This document shows positions 49,001-57,120 of a DNA stretch of 64,000 nt, in pieces; within the stretch, counting starts at the first letter, position 1; each line of letters starts with the position of its first letter. Under the pieces are notes generated by a model. It was not told the origin of the DNA. It did no database searches and saw only the letters and a program-made list of their open reading frames with translations. Origin of the DNA: Formosa sp. Hel1_33_131 (GTDB lineage: Bacteria; Bacteroidota; Bacteroidia; Flavobacteriales; Flavobacteriaceae); NCBI GenBank assembly GCA_949499105.1, contig CATEFX010000013.1, positions 1 through 64,000 on the forward strand, in the 5' to 3' direction. The translations under genes were made by a program, and so were the position numbers.

Positions 49001-49317
49001 ACTTGTTGGATAAGCAACACAATTGTCCAAAACATAAACAAAATAGCGAAGGCACTTGCCGTAGCACTCATCATATTGATCATGAGTCCTATTTGGGTAG
49101 GGTCGGTGGCGAAAATAGAAAAGAACGCCCCCATCATCTGAAAAAACGGTGCTCCAGGAGGATGTCCTACTTGTAGTTTAGAAGACGTTAAAATATATTC
49201 ACCCGCATCCCAAAAACTAACCGTTGGTTCGACTGTGAGGCTATATGTGATAAATGCTATTAAAAATGCAAGCCATCCTAAGATAAGGTTCCATTTTTTG
49301 AAATTAAAATCCGCCAT
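46027..49317 (-). CDS. DUF2723 polytopic membrane protein (TMEM260-like, probable O-mannosyltransferase family)
   Basis: A 1096-residue inner-membrane protein. The N-terminal half has a dozen or more helices and the DUF2723 signature (SLTVEPTVSFWDAGEYILTS, KLQVGHPPGAPFFQMMGAFF). The C-terminal 450 residues are periplasmic or soluble and include TPR-like helices (about 960-1060). The DUF2723 family includes TMEM260, a eukaryotic protein O-mannosyltransferase, and Bacteroidota carry out general protein O-glycosylation. A glycosyltransferase role is therefore plausible but not shown by the sequence alone. Single gene, preceded by a hairpin that separates it from the operon upstream. Confidence 0.82.
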   Translation of the reverse strand: MADFNFKKWNLILGWLAFLIAFITYSLTVEPTVSFWDAGEYILTSSKLQVGHPPGAPFFQMMGAFFSIFATDPTQIGLMINMMSATASAFAILFMFWTIVLLIQQVAKTDTKTSKNQQIAILGAAFVGSLSFAFTDSFWFNAVETEVYAMATLILAVMFYLGLRWQNDMFTPRGNKWLVLISFIVGLSFGVHFLGLLTIPSIGLIYFFKNYKTVTVKNFILANVAGVAILLFVFKLLAPNILRYFSALEIFFVNSVGLPFNSGSVIAFIALVAFVYLGLNYTRKKGYIYLNTGLLCITFVVVGFSSWLLLPIRANANVTVNENNPSSARELLAYYNLEQYPKTHLFYGPQFTDQYAGLDENQPYIDDKPKYEKDKAAGKYVIVNDYKDGLQNYNSEHASLLPRMWSSEHAENYMMFSGFLEFSIKSEYQMQNDLRTIINDFKGAVANGDVDYEDYNGFLKKYGRYIDIQKPSLLQNIYYLFDYQIGYMYWRYFMWNFTGRQDDVQGKFDLHGNWISGISFIDTYFLGISQDNLPSDVLNNRARNTYYFLPLLLGLIGLFFLFNRDKKLFWTMLVFFLFTGIAIQVYTNVRPFEPRERDYSLVGSFYVFALWIGFGVFAIYEKLSSYTKTSLLAPIVSVVCLITVPGVLISQNWNDHDRSKRETAHAMAIQYLESCDPNAIIFTIGDNDTFPLWYAQEIEGIRRDVRVVCTSLLNVDWYIDQMKRKAYESDPIPSLLTHDQYKLGTRDYIIKEAVTNDTLSIDQFLGFITSDDARTKYKHVLEQQGYDPSGQRRQDLNANYLPTEHVRIPVDKKSVLKNGIVKAKDSTLIVPYIDIKIKGAALYKNRLLMLDIIANNNWERPIYFTGGAFGDEDYIWMKDYLQLDGLVYKLVPIKTPVAKDNPFDMGRIDSDKMYEMVTKWDWGNNGDSTMYHDIETRRNSLTYRGNLARLIEVLIQEGKLEKAEEIADLAMAKMPVDLFGFYTLLEPYIGSYYELEATEKARKLFMDVSSKYQESLSYYSTLSEYNQSKYIQTIYNDIERYRSLVDVTTFYETEGFIKTEMGKFNSYLRLFTGEPEAEELEDKEVLDSTFLNSEGS

Positions 49318-49358
49318 TGTTTGAAATTGAAGTTTAAGGCGAATTTAATAATAATTAC

Positions 49359-49390
49359 TTAAGGTTTAAAAACTTTTAAGTAAACCTTAA
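49359..49390 (-). terminator. Hairpin between the DUF2306 operon and the DUF2723 gene
   Basis: TTAAGGTTTA (49359-49368) and TAAACCTTAA (49381-49390) are perfect inverted arms with a 12-base spacer. On the minus strand it lies 30 bases past the DUF2306 stop. The T run is weak, so it may be a terminator or an operator for the DUF2723 gene. Confidence 0.45.
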
Positions 49391-49419
49391 TATTTTTTGA
49401 TCAAAATAGTTAAATGACA

Positions 49420-49806
49420 TCACTTAAACAACACGCCATGTAGGTATCGACCTGGCATGAGCGTAAATAAACCAGCGAGAAGTAAGCCAGTCCAATACAG
49501 TAATTTCATGGAACGTTTGTGCCGTGGTATGTTACCTTTTTTAGCAGCAATTAAACTGCGAGGAACCGTCCAGATTGTGAGAAAACTCAATAAATGAATC
49601 CATCCAAAATGGTTCAGAAATGTGGGGCCTACATAAGCTTTTAAAAACAAGGATACGATCGCCGAGAAAAAAATGAGAACCATATAAAAGTAACCAATTT
49701 TTTTATGCAAAACGCCTCCTTTTCCTGAAACCACGATAAGGTAAAACCCCAACGGAAGGCAGGGCGCGATGGTGTATAAATGAAGATCTCTTATAAATTC
49801 ATACAT
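49420..49806 (-). CDS. DUF2306-type membrane protein
   Basis: A 128-residue protein with four membrane helices. HKKIGYFYMVLIFFSAIVSL and the closing IPRHKRSMKLLYWTGLLLAG fit the DUF2306 predicted membrane family (paired conserved His at helix ends). Third gene of an operon, starting 2 bases after the winged-helix regulator. Function unknown; a heme- or quinone-related role has been suggested for similar four-helix families but cannot be read here. Confidence 0.75.
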   Translation of the reverse strand: MYEFIRDLHLYTIAPCLPLGFYLIVVSGKGGVLHKKIGYFYMVLIFFSAIVSLFLKAYVGPTFLNHFGWIHLLSFLTIWTVPRSLIAAKKGNIPRHKRSMKLLYWTGLLLAGLFTLMPGRYLHGVLFK

Positions 49807-49808
49807 AC

Positions 49809-50099
49809 CTATAGTTTTAAGTCTTGATAGTTTTTCAAATTTGTAAAATGATCTTCAAAAGCCTTAACGCCTATTTTAGTAATCGAACAACTGGTTTTGG
49901 GATAGTTATTTTCAAAACTTTTTTCAATAGAAATATAATGACTTTCTTTTAGTTTTTTTAACTGAATACTCAGGTTGCCCTGTGTGGTTTCAGTGACTTT
50001 TTTTAAGTAATTAAAATCGCAATTATCCACCTTAGTCAATACCGACATAATAATCAACCGCGTTGGGTTAATTAACAATTTATCCAAGGGACTAAACAT
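49809..50099 (-). CDS. Winged-helix transcriptional regulator (HTH_34 type)
   Basis: A 96-residue single-domain regulator (NPTRLIIMSVL, FNYLKKVTETTQGNLSIQLKKL, then the wing SHYISIEKSFENNYPKT). The ATG at 50099 overlaps the stop of the upstream membrane-protein gene by 8 bases; the alternative start at 50135 would overlap by 44, so 50099 is chosen. It probably binds the 20-bp palindrome at the operon promoter. Confidence 0.8.
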   Translation of the reverse strand: MFSPLDKLLINPTRLIIMSVLTKVDNCDFNYLKKVTETTQGNLSIQLKKLKESHYISIEKSFENNYPKTSCSITKIGVKAFEDHFTNLKNYQDLKL

Positions 50100-50661
50100 T
50101 TGATTTGCTATAATAAAGGATAATTCCAGGGACAAGTAATCCTAAAACGGAGGCGATACCATTTATTAACAGCCAATATCCGTTTGGACTATATACGCAT
50201 ACAATACTGCAAATAATGACGGCTATCCCGCCAATTGAAAAGGGTTTGAATCGAATTAAGAGCCCCGTGATAAGGATCATGACACCGAGTAAAAACAAAA
50301 TAGAATCGACAGGGTTTTGTTCTTTTAAAATCGAAATATATACTAAAAGGATCCAAGCCAAATTAAAGACCCCCCAAATTATTTTTAATGTACGTCCAAT
50401 ATGGGTCTCATAGCCGGTCTTTTTGCGTTTTTTAATTTGATATACAACGGTAACAACCATGCCAATTATTGGAATTAGAATCCAGTAAATTGTTGATGAG
50501 AAACGGCTTTTTTGAACAATTTCAGGAAAACTGAAATGAAAAAAACTTAAGGCCGCAATTAACGCACCCCATAATATAAAACTGAAGGAGCTTGATTTTA
50601 AATTTTCTTTTGTTTTATTAATAGTGTCATTAATAAGTTGAATTTGTTCTTGTGTTTTCAT
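50092..50661 (-). CDS. Five-helix membrane protein of unknown function
   Basis: A 189-residue protein. A short cytoplasmic N-terminus (MKTQEQIQLINDTINKTKEN) is followed by about five membrane helices. No domain recognised beyond similarity of plan to small membrane proteins encoded beside HTH_34 regulators. First gene of the three-gene operon with the regulator and the DUF2306 protein. The regulated trio may sense or respond to a membrane condition; this is inference. Confidence 0.7.
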   Translation of the reverse strand: MKTQEQIQLINDTINKTKENLKSSSFSFILWGALIAALSFFHFSFPEIVQKSRFSSTIYWILIPIIGMVVTVVYQIKKRKKTGYETHIGRTLKIIWGVFNLAWILLVYISILKEQNPVDSILFLLGVMILITGLLIRFKPFSIGGIAVIICSIVCVYSPNGYWLLINGIASVLGLLVPGIILYYSKSNV

Positions 50662-50681
50662 GTTTATAAGATTTAGAATAG

Positions 50682-50712
50682 CAAATATAAACTAGTTTAT
50701 ATTATAAACCAA
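50682..50712 (-). promoter_or_regulatory. Promoter with palindromic operator of the three-gene membrane/HTH operon
   Basis: On the minus strand TTG (50712-50710), a 20-base spacer and TATATTTG (50689-50682) form a good Bacteroidota promoter. A perfect 20-bp palindrome, AATATAAACT/AGTTTATATT (50684-50703), covers the -7 box and most of the spacer. Binding there would block transcription. Confidence 0.7.
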
Positions 50713-50742
50713 AAAATCAACAATAAATAAATTTAAAAATGT

Positions 50743-50772
50743 TTGCCTAAACAAAACTTTATTATAAATTTG
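50743..50772 (+). promoter_or_regulatory. Promoter of tRNA-Gln
   Basis: TTG (50743-50745), a 19-base spacer and TAAATTTG (50765-50772) match the consensus exactly. Transcription would start about 12 bases before the tRNA. Confidence 0.8.
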
Positions 50773-50789
50773 CAGCCTCAATAAGAGAT

Positions 50790-50862
50790 TGGCCCATGGT
50801 GTAACTGGCAACACGTTGGTTTTTGGTACCGAAGAGTCTAGGTTCGAGCCCTAGTGGGCCAA
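50790..50862 (+). tRNA. tRNA-Gln (anticodon UUG)
   Basis: The acceptor stem TGGCCCA (50790-50796) pairs fully with TGGGCCA (50855-50861), then discriminator A. The anticodon loop TTTTGGT, on stem TTGGT/ACCGA, gives anticodon TTG. The T arm CTAGG-TTCGAGC-CCTAG is perfect. CCA is not encoded. It sits just upstream of rimP-nusA-infB, the place held by metY in E. coli. Confidence 0.95.
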
Positions 50863-50881
50863 CTAAAACAAGGATGAACAC

Positions 50882-50913
50882 TTGTTAAATTCAATTTTTA
50901 TGTCGTATATTTG
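50882..50913 (+). promoter_or_regulatory. Promoter of the rimP-nusA-infB operon
   Basis: TTG (50882-50884), a 21-base spacer and TATATTTG (50906-50913) lie between the tRNA and rimP. Confidence 0.65.
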
Positions 50914-50939
50914 CGCCATAGAATGATAAATGAAAAAGC

Positions 50940-50965
50940 GAGGGGACATAAAGTCCCCTCTTTTT
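50940..50965 (+). terminator. Leader terminator in front of rimP
   Basis: GAGGGGAC (50940-50947), loop ATAAA and GTCCCCTC (50953-50960) form a perfect 8-bp GC-rich stem followed by TTTTT. It lies after the operon promoter and ends 7 bases before the rimP ATG. It can act as an attenuator for the operon or stop read-through from the tRNA. Confidence 0.8.
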
Positions 50966-50972
50966 ATACCAA

Positions 50973-51437
50973 ATGTTTAGAGATATAGTAAAAGAGTTAT
51001 TAGAGGATTGTCTTGAACAAAGACAAGATTTGTTTTTGATAGATTTTGATATCTTAGAAGGCAATAAAATTAGAATCGTAATTGACGGTGACAAGGGTGT
51101 CCTTGTCGAAGACTGTATGTTTGTCAGTCGCGGTATCGAACACAACTTGGATCGAGAAGAGCATGATTTTGCACTTGAAGTATCCTCGTCTGGGGCCACC
51201 ACTCCATTGACACATCCTAGACAATACCAAAAACATATCGGCAGGACTTTAGAAGTGAAAGCATCAGAAAATCAAAAATTTGAAGCAACTCTAACCACCG
51301 CCAATGAGCAAGAGATTGTACTAGACTGGAAAGCAAGAGAGCCCAAGCCCATCGGAAAAGGAAAGGTGACGGTTCAGAAATCAGCAACCCTGTTGTACAG
51401 CGATATTAGTGAAGCAAAAGTGAAAATATTATTTTAA
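50973..51437 (+). CDS. rimP: Ribosome maturation factor RimP
   Basis: A 154-residue cytoplasmic protein needed for 30S subunit maturation. N-terminal alpha-beta domain (LFLIDFDILEGNKIRIVIDG, LVEDCMFVSRGIEHNLD), conserved LEVSSSGATTPLTHPRQY, then an SH3-like domain. First gene of rimP-nusA-infB, behind a leader terminator. Confidence 0.92.
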   Translation: MFRDIVKELLEDCLEQRQDLFLIDFDILEGNKIRIVIDGDKGVLVEDCMFVSRGIEHNLDREEHDFALEVSSSGATTPLTHPRQYQKHIGRTLEVKASENQKFEATLTTANEQEIVLDWKAREPKPIGKGKVTVQKSATLLYSDISEAKVKILF

Positions 51438-51452
51438 TACAAGACTAAAATT

Positions 51453-52685
51453 ATGGAAAATTTAGCGTTAATTGATTCGTTTTCAGAGTTTAAAGACGAA
51501 AAGTTAATTGATCGTGTGACCTTAATGTCAATCTTAGAAGATGTATTTAGAAATACATTAAAAAAGAAATTTGGGGATGACGACAACTTTGATATCATAA
51601 TCAATCCAGATAAAGGGGATTTAGAAATATGGAGAAATAGAGTTGTAGTTGCAGACGGTGAGGTTGAAGAAGAAAATCAAGAAATCTCTTTGACAGATGC
51701 TCAAAAAATCGAACCAGATTTTGAAGTTGGTGAAGATGTGTCTGAAGAAGTGAAGCTGATCGATTTAGGACGACGTTCTATTTTAGCACTTCGTCAAAAC
51801 TTGATTTCTAAAATTCATGAGCACGATAATACCAATATATACAAACACTTTAAAGACTTAGTCGGAGAAATATATACTGCTGAGGTCCATCACATTCGTC
51901 ACCGTGCTGTTATCTTATTAGATGATGATGGGAATGAATTGATTCTTCCAAAAGACAAACAAATTCCATCTGATTTTTTCAGAAAAGGAGAAAATGTCAG
52001 AGGAATTATTGAGAGTGTTGATTTAAAAGGAAATAAACCTTCTATAGTATTGTCAAGAACAGCGCCTGTTTTTCTTGAAAAATTATTTGAACAAGAAATT
52101 CCAGAAGTTTTTGATGGTTTAATATCTGTTAAAAATGTCGTAAGAATTCCAGGCGAAAAAGCCAAAGTTGCGGTAGATTCTTATGACGACCGAATTGACC
52201 CTGTAGGGGCATGTGTTGGAATGAAAGGCTCTAGAATTCATGGGATTGTTCGTGAATTAGGAAATGAAAACATTGATGTGATCAATTATACAACCAACTT
52301 ACAGCTTTATATTACAAGAGCATTGAGTCCGGCCAGAGTTACATCGATCAAAATAAATGAAGAAACCAAAAGAGCTGAGGTTATTTTAAAACCTGAAGAA
52401 GTTAGTAAAGCCATTGGTAGAGGTGGCCATAACATTCGTTTAGCAGGCCGTTTAACTGGTTATGAAATTGATGTATTTAGAGAAGGTGTAGAAGAAGATG
52501 TTGAGCTTTCTGAATTCTCAGATGAAATAGAAGCTTGGGTCATCGCTGAATTTGCAAAAGCAGGTTTAGATACCGCCAAAAGTATCCTAGAACAAGAGAT
52601 TGGAGATCTTGTAAAACGTACTGATTTAGAATTAGAAACGATTGAAGATGTTGTTCGTATTCTTAAAGAAGAGTTTGAAGAATAA
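51453..52685 (+). CDS. nusA: Transcription termination/antitermination factor NusA
   Basis: A 410-residue RNA-polymerase-binding factor. N-terminal domain (MSILEDVFRNTLKKKFG), an S1 domain at about 135-200, then two KH domains (DPVGACVGMKGSRIHGIV; KAIGRGGHNIRLAGRLTGY). It lacks the C-terminal acidic repeats of the E. coli protein, as is normal outside proteobacteria. NusA affects pausing at hairpins such as the leader terminator of its own operon. Confidence 0.95.
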   Translation: MENLALIDSFSEFKDEKLIDRVTLMSILEDVFRNTLKKKFGDDDNFDIIINPDKGDLEIWRNRVVVADGEVEEENQEISLTDAQKIEPDFEVGEDVSEEVKLIDLGRRSILALRQNLISKIHEHDNTNIYKHFKDLVGEIYTAEVHHIRHRAVILLDDDGNELILPKDKQIPSDFFRKGENVRGIIESVDLKGNKPSIVLSRTAPVFLEKLFEQEIPEVFDGLISVKNVVRIPGEKAKVAVDSYDDRIDPVGACVGMKGSRIHGIVRELGNENIDVINYTTNLQLYITRALSPARVTSIKINEETKRAEVILKPEEVSKAIGRGGHNIRLAGRLTGYEIDVFREGVEEDVELSEFSDEIEAWVIAEFAKAGLDTAKSILEQEIGDLVKRTDLELETIEDVVRILKEEFEE

Positions 52686-52772
52686 AATTTTATTATATTG
52701 GTGGCCTAATTAGTACGGGTTACCAAACGATTACGCGTAAGAACTACTGTTAAAAAATATCAAAGGCAATTT

Positions 52773-55628
52773 ATGGCTGAAATTATTAGATTAAATAAAG
52801 TGTTAAGGGAATTGAATATTTCTCTCGATCGAGCGGTCGATTTTTTGGAAACAAAAAACGTTGAAATAGAAAAACGCCCTACAACCAAAATCACTTCAGA
52901 TGTGTACGATCTTCTTGCGGGAGAGTTTCAAACCGATGCAAATAAGAAAGTCGCTTCCAAAGAAGTTGGTGAAGCTAAGCTAAAAGAAAAAGAAGCCTTA
53001 CGTGTTCAGCGTGAAGAAGAAATTGAGCTCAAACTTCAAAAAGCTGAAGCTGCCAAAACAGTTTTCAAAGCCAAACAGGTGCTTCAAGGACCTAAAAAAG
53101 TTGGCAAGATTGATTTAGACGGTCCTAAAAAAGCCCCTCAAAAACAAGCTGAAGAAGTAAAGCCTACGGTTGAGCCAAAAGCAGCAGCAGCTCCGAAAGC
53201 AGTGCCAGCGCCAAAAGCAGAACCAGCGCCTATCGTTGAGTCCACGCCAAAAGCAGCGCCAACGCCAAAAGCCGAGGTCGCTCCTGATGTAGCGGAAACT
53301 CCCAAAGTAGCGGAAACTCCTAAAGTAGCAGAAACTCCTAAAGTAGCGACTGCACCCAAGGTAGAAGCCACTGCTAAAAAAGAAGTGCCAGTTTCAAAAA
53401 CAGAAACTGCACCTCCAGCAACGCCTGCTGTATCAGCTCCCGCAAATGCGGAAGCGATAGTTCCTGGGGAACAAAAAGTTGAAACTACAAATTACCAAAA
53501 ACTTTCGGGTCCTAAATCTACAGGTCAAAAAATAGATTTAACCCAATTTAATAAACCCAAAAAAGCGAAGCCAGTGACTCCAGCTGCCGGCGCAAATTCT
53601 GCAGACGCCAGAAAAAAACGTCGTAGAATTAGTAAAGTTGGAAATGCACCTTCACAACCCAGAGGAAATTTCAGAAATCGCCCACCGCAAGCAAGAACGC
53701 AAGTTCCAAAAGTAGAGCCAACGGCTGAAGAAGTTCAAAAACAAGTAAGAGAAACCCTTGAAAAATTACAAGGGAAATCGAACAAAGGTAAAAAGGGTGC
53801 GAAATATAGAAAAGACAAAAGAGATCAACACCGTCAACAGACTGAAAAAGATCAAGAACAACAAGAATTAGAAAATAAAGTACTGAAAGTTACTGAATTT
53901 GTAACCGCCAGTGAAGTCGCTACTATGATGGATGTTTCGGTGACACAGATTATTTCGGCTTGTATGTCGCTTGGAATGATGGTGACCATGAATCAGCGTT
54001 TAGATGCTGAAACTTTAACGATTGTTGCAGAAGAATTTGGATACACTGTTGAGTTTGTAACCGCAGATATTGATGAAGCAATTGAAATAGTAGTGGATAC
54101 TGCCGAAGATTTAGAAACACGTGCTCCGATTGTAACGGTCATGGGACATGTAGATCACGGAAAAACATCCTTACTAGATTATATACGAGAAGAAAATGTA
54201 ATTGCAGGAGAATCAGGAGGCATCACCCAACATATTGGTGCTTATGGAGTAACGCTTGGAACAGGTCAAAAAATTGCCTTTTTAGATACGCCTGGTCACG
54301 AGGCCTTTACGGCAATGCGAGCCCGTGGTGCTCAAGTCACAGATATCGCTATTATTGTCATTGCTGCAGATGATGATATCATGCCGCAAACAAAAGAAGC
54401 CATTGCACATGCACAAGCAGCTGGCGTTCCTATCATATTTGCAATTAACAAAATAGACAGACCCGCAGCAAATCCTGAAAAAATTAAAGAAGCCTTGGCT
54501 AATATGAATTTATTAGTAGAAGACTGGGGTGGAAAAATTCAATCGCATGATGTCTCTGCATTAAAAGGAGATGGTGTCAAAGAATTATTAGAAAAAGTAT
54601 TGCTAGAAGCTGAATTATTAGAGCTGAAAGCAAATCCAAATAAACCCGCTTTAGGAACCGTAGTTGAAGCCTTTTTAGATAAAGGTCGAGGGTATGTTTC
54701 TACAATCTTAGTACAGGCAGGAACGCTGAAAATTGGCGATTATGTCTTAGCAGGAAAAAACAGTGGAAAAGTGAGAGCGATGCATGATGAGCGCGGAAAC
54801 GACGTACTTGTCGCAGGACCATCAACCCCAATCTCTATTTTAGGATTGGACGGCGCGCCACAAGCAGGTGATAAATTCTCAGTCTTTAAAGATGAGCGTG
54901 AGGCGAAGCAAATTGCTTCTAAACGTACACAACTACAACGTGAGCAATCTGTAAGAACGCAACGTCATATTACGCTTGATGAAATTGGAAGACGTATTGC
55001 ATTAGGAGACTTTAAAGAACTCAACATTATCTTAAAAGGAGATGTTGATGGTTCCGTAGAAGCCTTAACAGATTCGTTCCAGAAATTATCGACCGAAGAA
55101 ATTCAGGTTAATATTATTCACAAAGGTGTTGGAGCCATTACCGAAAGTGATGTATTGCTTGCAACGGCATCGGATGCGATCATCATTGGATTTAATGTGC
55201 GCCCAATGGGGAATGCCAGACAAATTGCCGATAAGGAAGAAATCGATATCCGAATGTACTCTATTATTTACGATGCAATTAATGATCTTAAAGATGCGAT
55301 GGAAGGCATGTTGTCTCCAGTCTTTAAAGAGGAAATCACGGGAACTGCTGAAATTAGAGAAACCTTTAAAATCTCTAAAATTGGAACCATTGCAGGGTGT
55401 ATGGTTACCAATGGTAAGATTTACAGAAGCGCCGGCGTTCGATTAATCAGAGAAGGTGTAGTTGTGTATACAGGCGAATTAAGCTCTTTAAAACGTTTCA
55501 AAGACGATGCGAAAGAAGTGGCTAAAGGGTATGACTGTGGTATGCAAGTGAAAAACTACAACGATATTCGTGAAGGTGATATTTTGGAAGCCTTCCGTGA
55601 AGTAGAGGTTAAAAAAACACTTAAGTAG
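52773..55628 (+). CDS. infB: Translation initiation factor IF-2
   Basis: A 951-residue GTPase that brings initiator tRNA to the ribosome. Short N-terminal IF2N domain, then a long Ala/Pro/Lys-rich linker (about 120-300) with tandem VAETPK repeats and a basic stretch. A second IF2N domain follows, then the G domain ([21 protein letters not shown]). Domains II-IV ([32 protein letters not shown]) complete it. Third gene of the operon, ending at a terminator. Confidence 0.96.
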   Translation: MAEIIRLNKVLRELNISLDRAVDFLETKNVEIEKRPTTKITSDVYDLLAGEFQTDANKKVASKEVGEAKLKEKEALRVQREEEIELKLQKAEAAKTVFKAKQVLQGPKKVGKIDLDGPKKAPQKQAEEVKPTVEPKAAAAPKAVPAPKAEPAPIVESTPKAAPTPKAEVAPDVAETPKVAETPKVAETPKVATAPKVEATAKKEVPVSKTETAPPATPAVSAPANAEAIVPGEQKVETTNYQKLSGPKSTGQKIDLTQFNKPKKAKPVTPAAGANSADARKKRRRISKVGNAPSQPRGNFRNRPPQARTQVPKVEPTAEEVQKQVRETLEKLQGKSNKGKKGAKYRKDKRDQHRQQTEKDQEQQELENKVLKVTEFVTASEVATMMDVSVTQIISACMSLGMMVTMNQRLDAETLTIVAEEFGYTVEFVTADIDEAIEIVVDTAEDLETRAPIVTVMGHVDHGKTSLLDYIREENVIAGESGGITQHIGAYGVTLGTGQKIAFLDTPGHEAFTAMRARGAQVTDIAIIVIAADDDIMPQTKEAIAHAQAAGVPIIFAINKIDRPAANPEKIKEALANMNLLVEDWGGKIQSHDVSALKGDGVKELLEKVLLEAELLELKANPNKPALGTVVEAFLDKGRGYVSTILVQAGTLKIGDYVLAGKNSGKVRAMHDERGNDVLVAGPSTPISILGLDGAPQAGDKFSVFKDEREAKQIASKRTQLQREQSVRTQRHITLDEIGRRIALGDFKELNIILKGDVDGSVEALTDSFQKLSTEEIQVNIIHKGVGAITESDVLLATASDAIIIGFNVRPMGNARQIADKEEIDIRMYSIIYDAINDLKDAMEGMLSPVFKEEITGTAEIRETFKISKIGTIAGCMVTNGKIYRSAGVRLIREGVVVYTGELSSLKRFKDDAKEVAKGYDCGMQVKNYNDIREGDILEAFREVEVKKTLK
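53289..53342 (+). repeat. 18-bp tandem repeat inside infB
   Basis: Three near-identical copies of GTAGCGGAAACTCCYAAA (53289-53306, 53307-53324, 53325-53342) encode VAETPK repeats in the IF-2 linker. A fourth diverged copy follows. Copy number may vary between strains. Confidence 0.9.
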
Positions 55629-55663
55629 TAGTATTTAGTTTATAGATACATAAATTTTTAAAG

Positions 55664-55693
55664 ACCGTATGCCTTTTGGATATACGGTTTTTT
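55664..55693 (+). terminator. Terminator of the rimP-nusA-infB operon
   Basis: ACCGTAT (55664-55670) and ATACGGT (55682-55688) pair perfectly, followed by a T run. It lies 36 bases after the infB stop. Confidence 0.8.
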
Positions 55694-55820
55694 GTTTACT
55701 ACCTGTTTGTGTATAATAAATAAAACTTGTAATAAATTATAAACAAGTGATTTGTGGTATAGCTGTGCTCTTGGTGTCAAAGAATTTACGTACATTTAAA
55801 TCACCAATTTAATTTATAGT

Positions 55821-56405
55821 ATGAAAAAACCAATTATAACTTTAGTAGTATTTTTCTGTTTTATTTTTAGTGAATCCGTTAATGCACAAGAACCGTTTAT
55901 TGGAGAAATCAGAATGTTTGCAGGAAATTTTGCACCACGAGGTTGGGCGAAATGCGAAGGTCAATTACTGGATATTAGTCAAAACTCTGCATTGTTTTCA
56001 ATACTAGGCACCATTTATGGAGGGGATGGCACAACTACTTTTGGGTTGCCTGATTTAAGAGGTCGGGTAGCTATCGGCCCTGGAGATGGACCTGGTCTAA
56101 CATCACGTCCACTAGGTCAAAAAACAGGTTCTGAAACAAATTTGCTAGCGGTCGCTAATCTACCTGCTCATAATCATTCCATCAATGCGGTTACGGCAGA
56201 CGGTAATGCATCGATTCCTGGCGGCAATTTGCCAGCAGGCACAAAATTACTGGACAAGGAATACTCAGATGCCACAGCTACCACCACTATGAATGCTACA
56301 ATGGTGAGTAGCACAGGTGGAGGACAGGCTGTTAATAATATGCAACCCTATCTTACAGTGACTTATATTATTGCTTTACAAGGCCTTTATCCATCAAGAA
56401 ATTAA
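55821..56405 (+). CDS. Secreted phage tail-collar-domain protein (MdpB/microcystin-dependent-protein type)
   Basis: A 194-residue protein with a signal peptide (MKKPIITLVVFFCFIFSESVNAQ). It has a full tail-collar domain: EPFIGEIRMFAGNFAPRGWA, GQLLDISQNSALFSILGT, YGGDGTTTFGLPDLRGRV, and PAHNHS, closing with NNMQPYLTVTYIIALQG. Similar stand-alone collar proteins occur in many bacteria and are not tied to prophages; no other phage gene is here. A -7-like TACATTTA with TTG 17 bases upstream lies at 55771-55798. Followed after 6 bases by a T9SS-exported protein gene. Confidence 0.85.
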   Translation: MKKPIITLVVFFCFIFSESVNAQEPFIGEIRMFAGNFAPRGWAKCEGQLLDISQNSALFSILGTIYGGDGTTTFGLPDLRGRVAIGPGDGPGLTSRPLGQKTGSETNLLAVANLPAHNHSINAVTADGNASIPGGNLPAGTKLLDKEYSDATATTTMNATMVSSTGGGQAVNNMQPYLTVTYIIALQGLYPSRN

Positions 56406-56411
56406 AGACAG

Positions 56412-57107
56412 ATGAAATTAATTATTCAACTCTTTATTTTTACAAGTATAAGCTTCAATGGCTTTGCTCAAATTACGCTCAACGCTTGCCAAGCGTTATT
56501 TGACGATCAAGAATTTATATTCACTCAAACGGATACAGACGCTACTGGGAGGGCTGTTTTTGAAACCACACCAATCACAGGCGACCAGCCTTGTAGCGGC
56601 ATTGGAGTCTGTGAATTTCAAATCGCTTATAATGACACCGATAGTCGATGGGAGCTCCGAGCAGATGATGGTAATGGTGATTTTTCTGGAACGTATTTAA
56701 TTTATTATAATACTGCGCAATCGACACCAAATCCTCCAGATGCCACTTTGGGCGTTTGGGTTGAGAATTCGACGACAGACACAAACACTCCGTTTTGTGG
56801 AGGGGATGAAGATTCCACGATTGTAACGCTCACAGGTGATGTTCAAAGTGAAACATTAGCGACTTATAATCAAGAGTTTGCAGGTCTATTTAAACTATTT
56901 CCCAATCCGAGTTCAGGCTTAATTACAATAGAGTCGGCTTTTGAGATTTCAAATATTCAAGTAGTTGACCTTACAGGAAAATCAGTTATAAGTAGTTCTA
57001 AGATTCATCAAAATACGATTGATGTCCATCAACTTCAAACAGGACTTTACATCACTAAATTTGAAATAAACAACCGACGTTATTTTGAAAAAATTCTAGT
57101 TAAATAG
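56412..57107 (+). CDS. T9SS-exported protein of unknown function
   Basis: A 231-residue protein with signal peptide (MKLIIQLFIFTSISFNGFAQ). A compact 130-residue domain with four cysteines (NACQAL, PCSGIGVCEF, FCGGDED) is followed by a T9SS type A tail (LFKLFPNPSSGLITI ... VVDLTGKSV ... LQTGLYITKF). The cysteine-rich domain is not one I recognise. Probably co-transcribed with the collar protein 6 bases upstream; the pair may form a surface assembly, which is inference. Confidence 0.8.
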   Translation: MKLIIQLFIFTSISFNGFAQITLNACQALFDDQEFIFTQTDTDATGRAVFETTPITGDQPCSGIGVCEFQIAYNDTDSRWELRADDGNGDFSGTYLIYYNTAQSTPNPPDATLGVWVENSTTDTNTPFCGGDEDSTIVTLTGDVQSETLATYNQEFAGLFKLFPNPSSGLITIESAFEISNIQVVDLTGKSVISSSKIHQNTIDVHQLQTGLYITKFEINNRRYFEKILVK

Positions 57108-57120
57108 AAGTTTGTTGCTT

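Noticed and set aside
53160-53460. Possible CRISPR-like or satellite array in infB
   Set aside because: The repeats are 18-bp in-frame coding repeats of the IF-2 linker, with no spacers.
55821-56405. Prophage remnant based on the tail-collar domain
   Set aside because: Signal peptide present, no other phage gene nearby; stand-alone collar proteins are common in non-phage settings.
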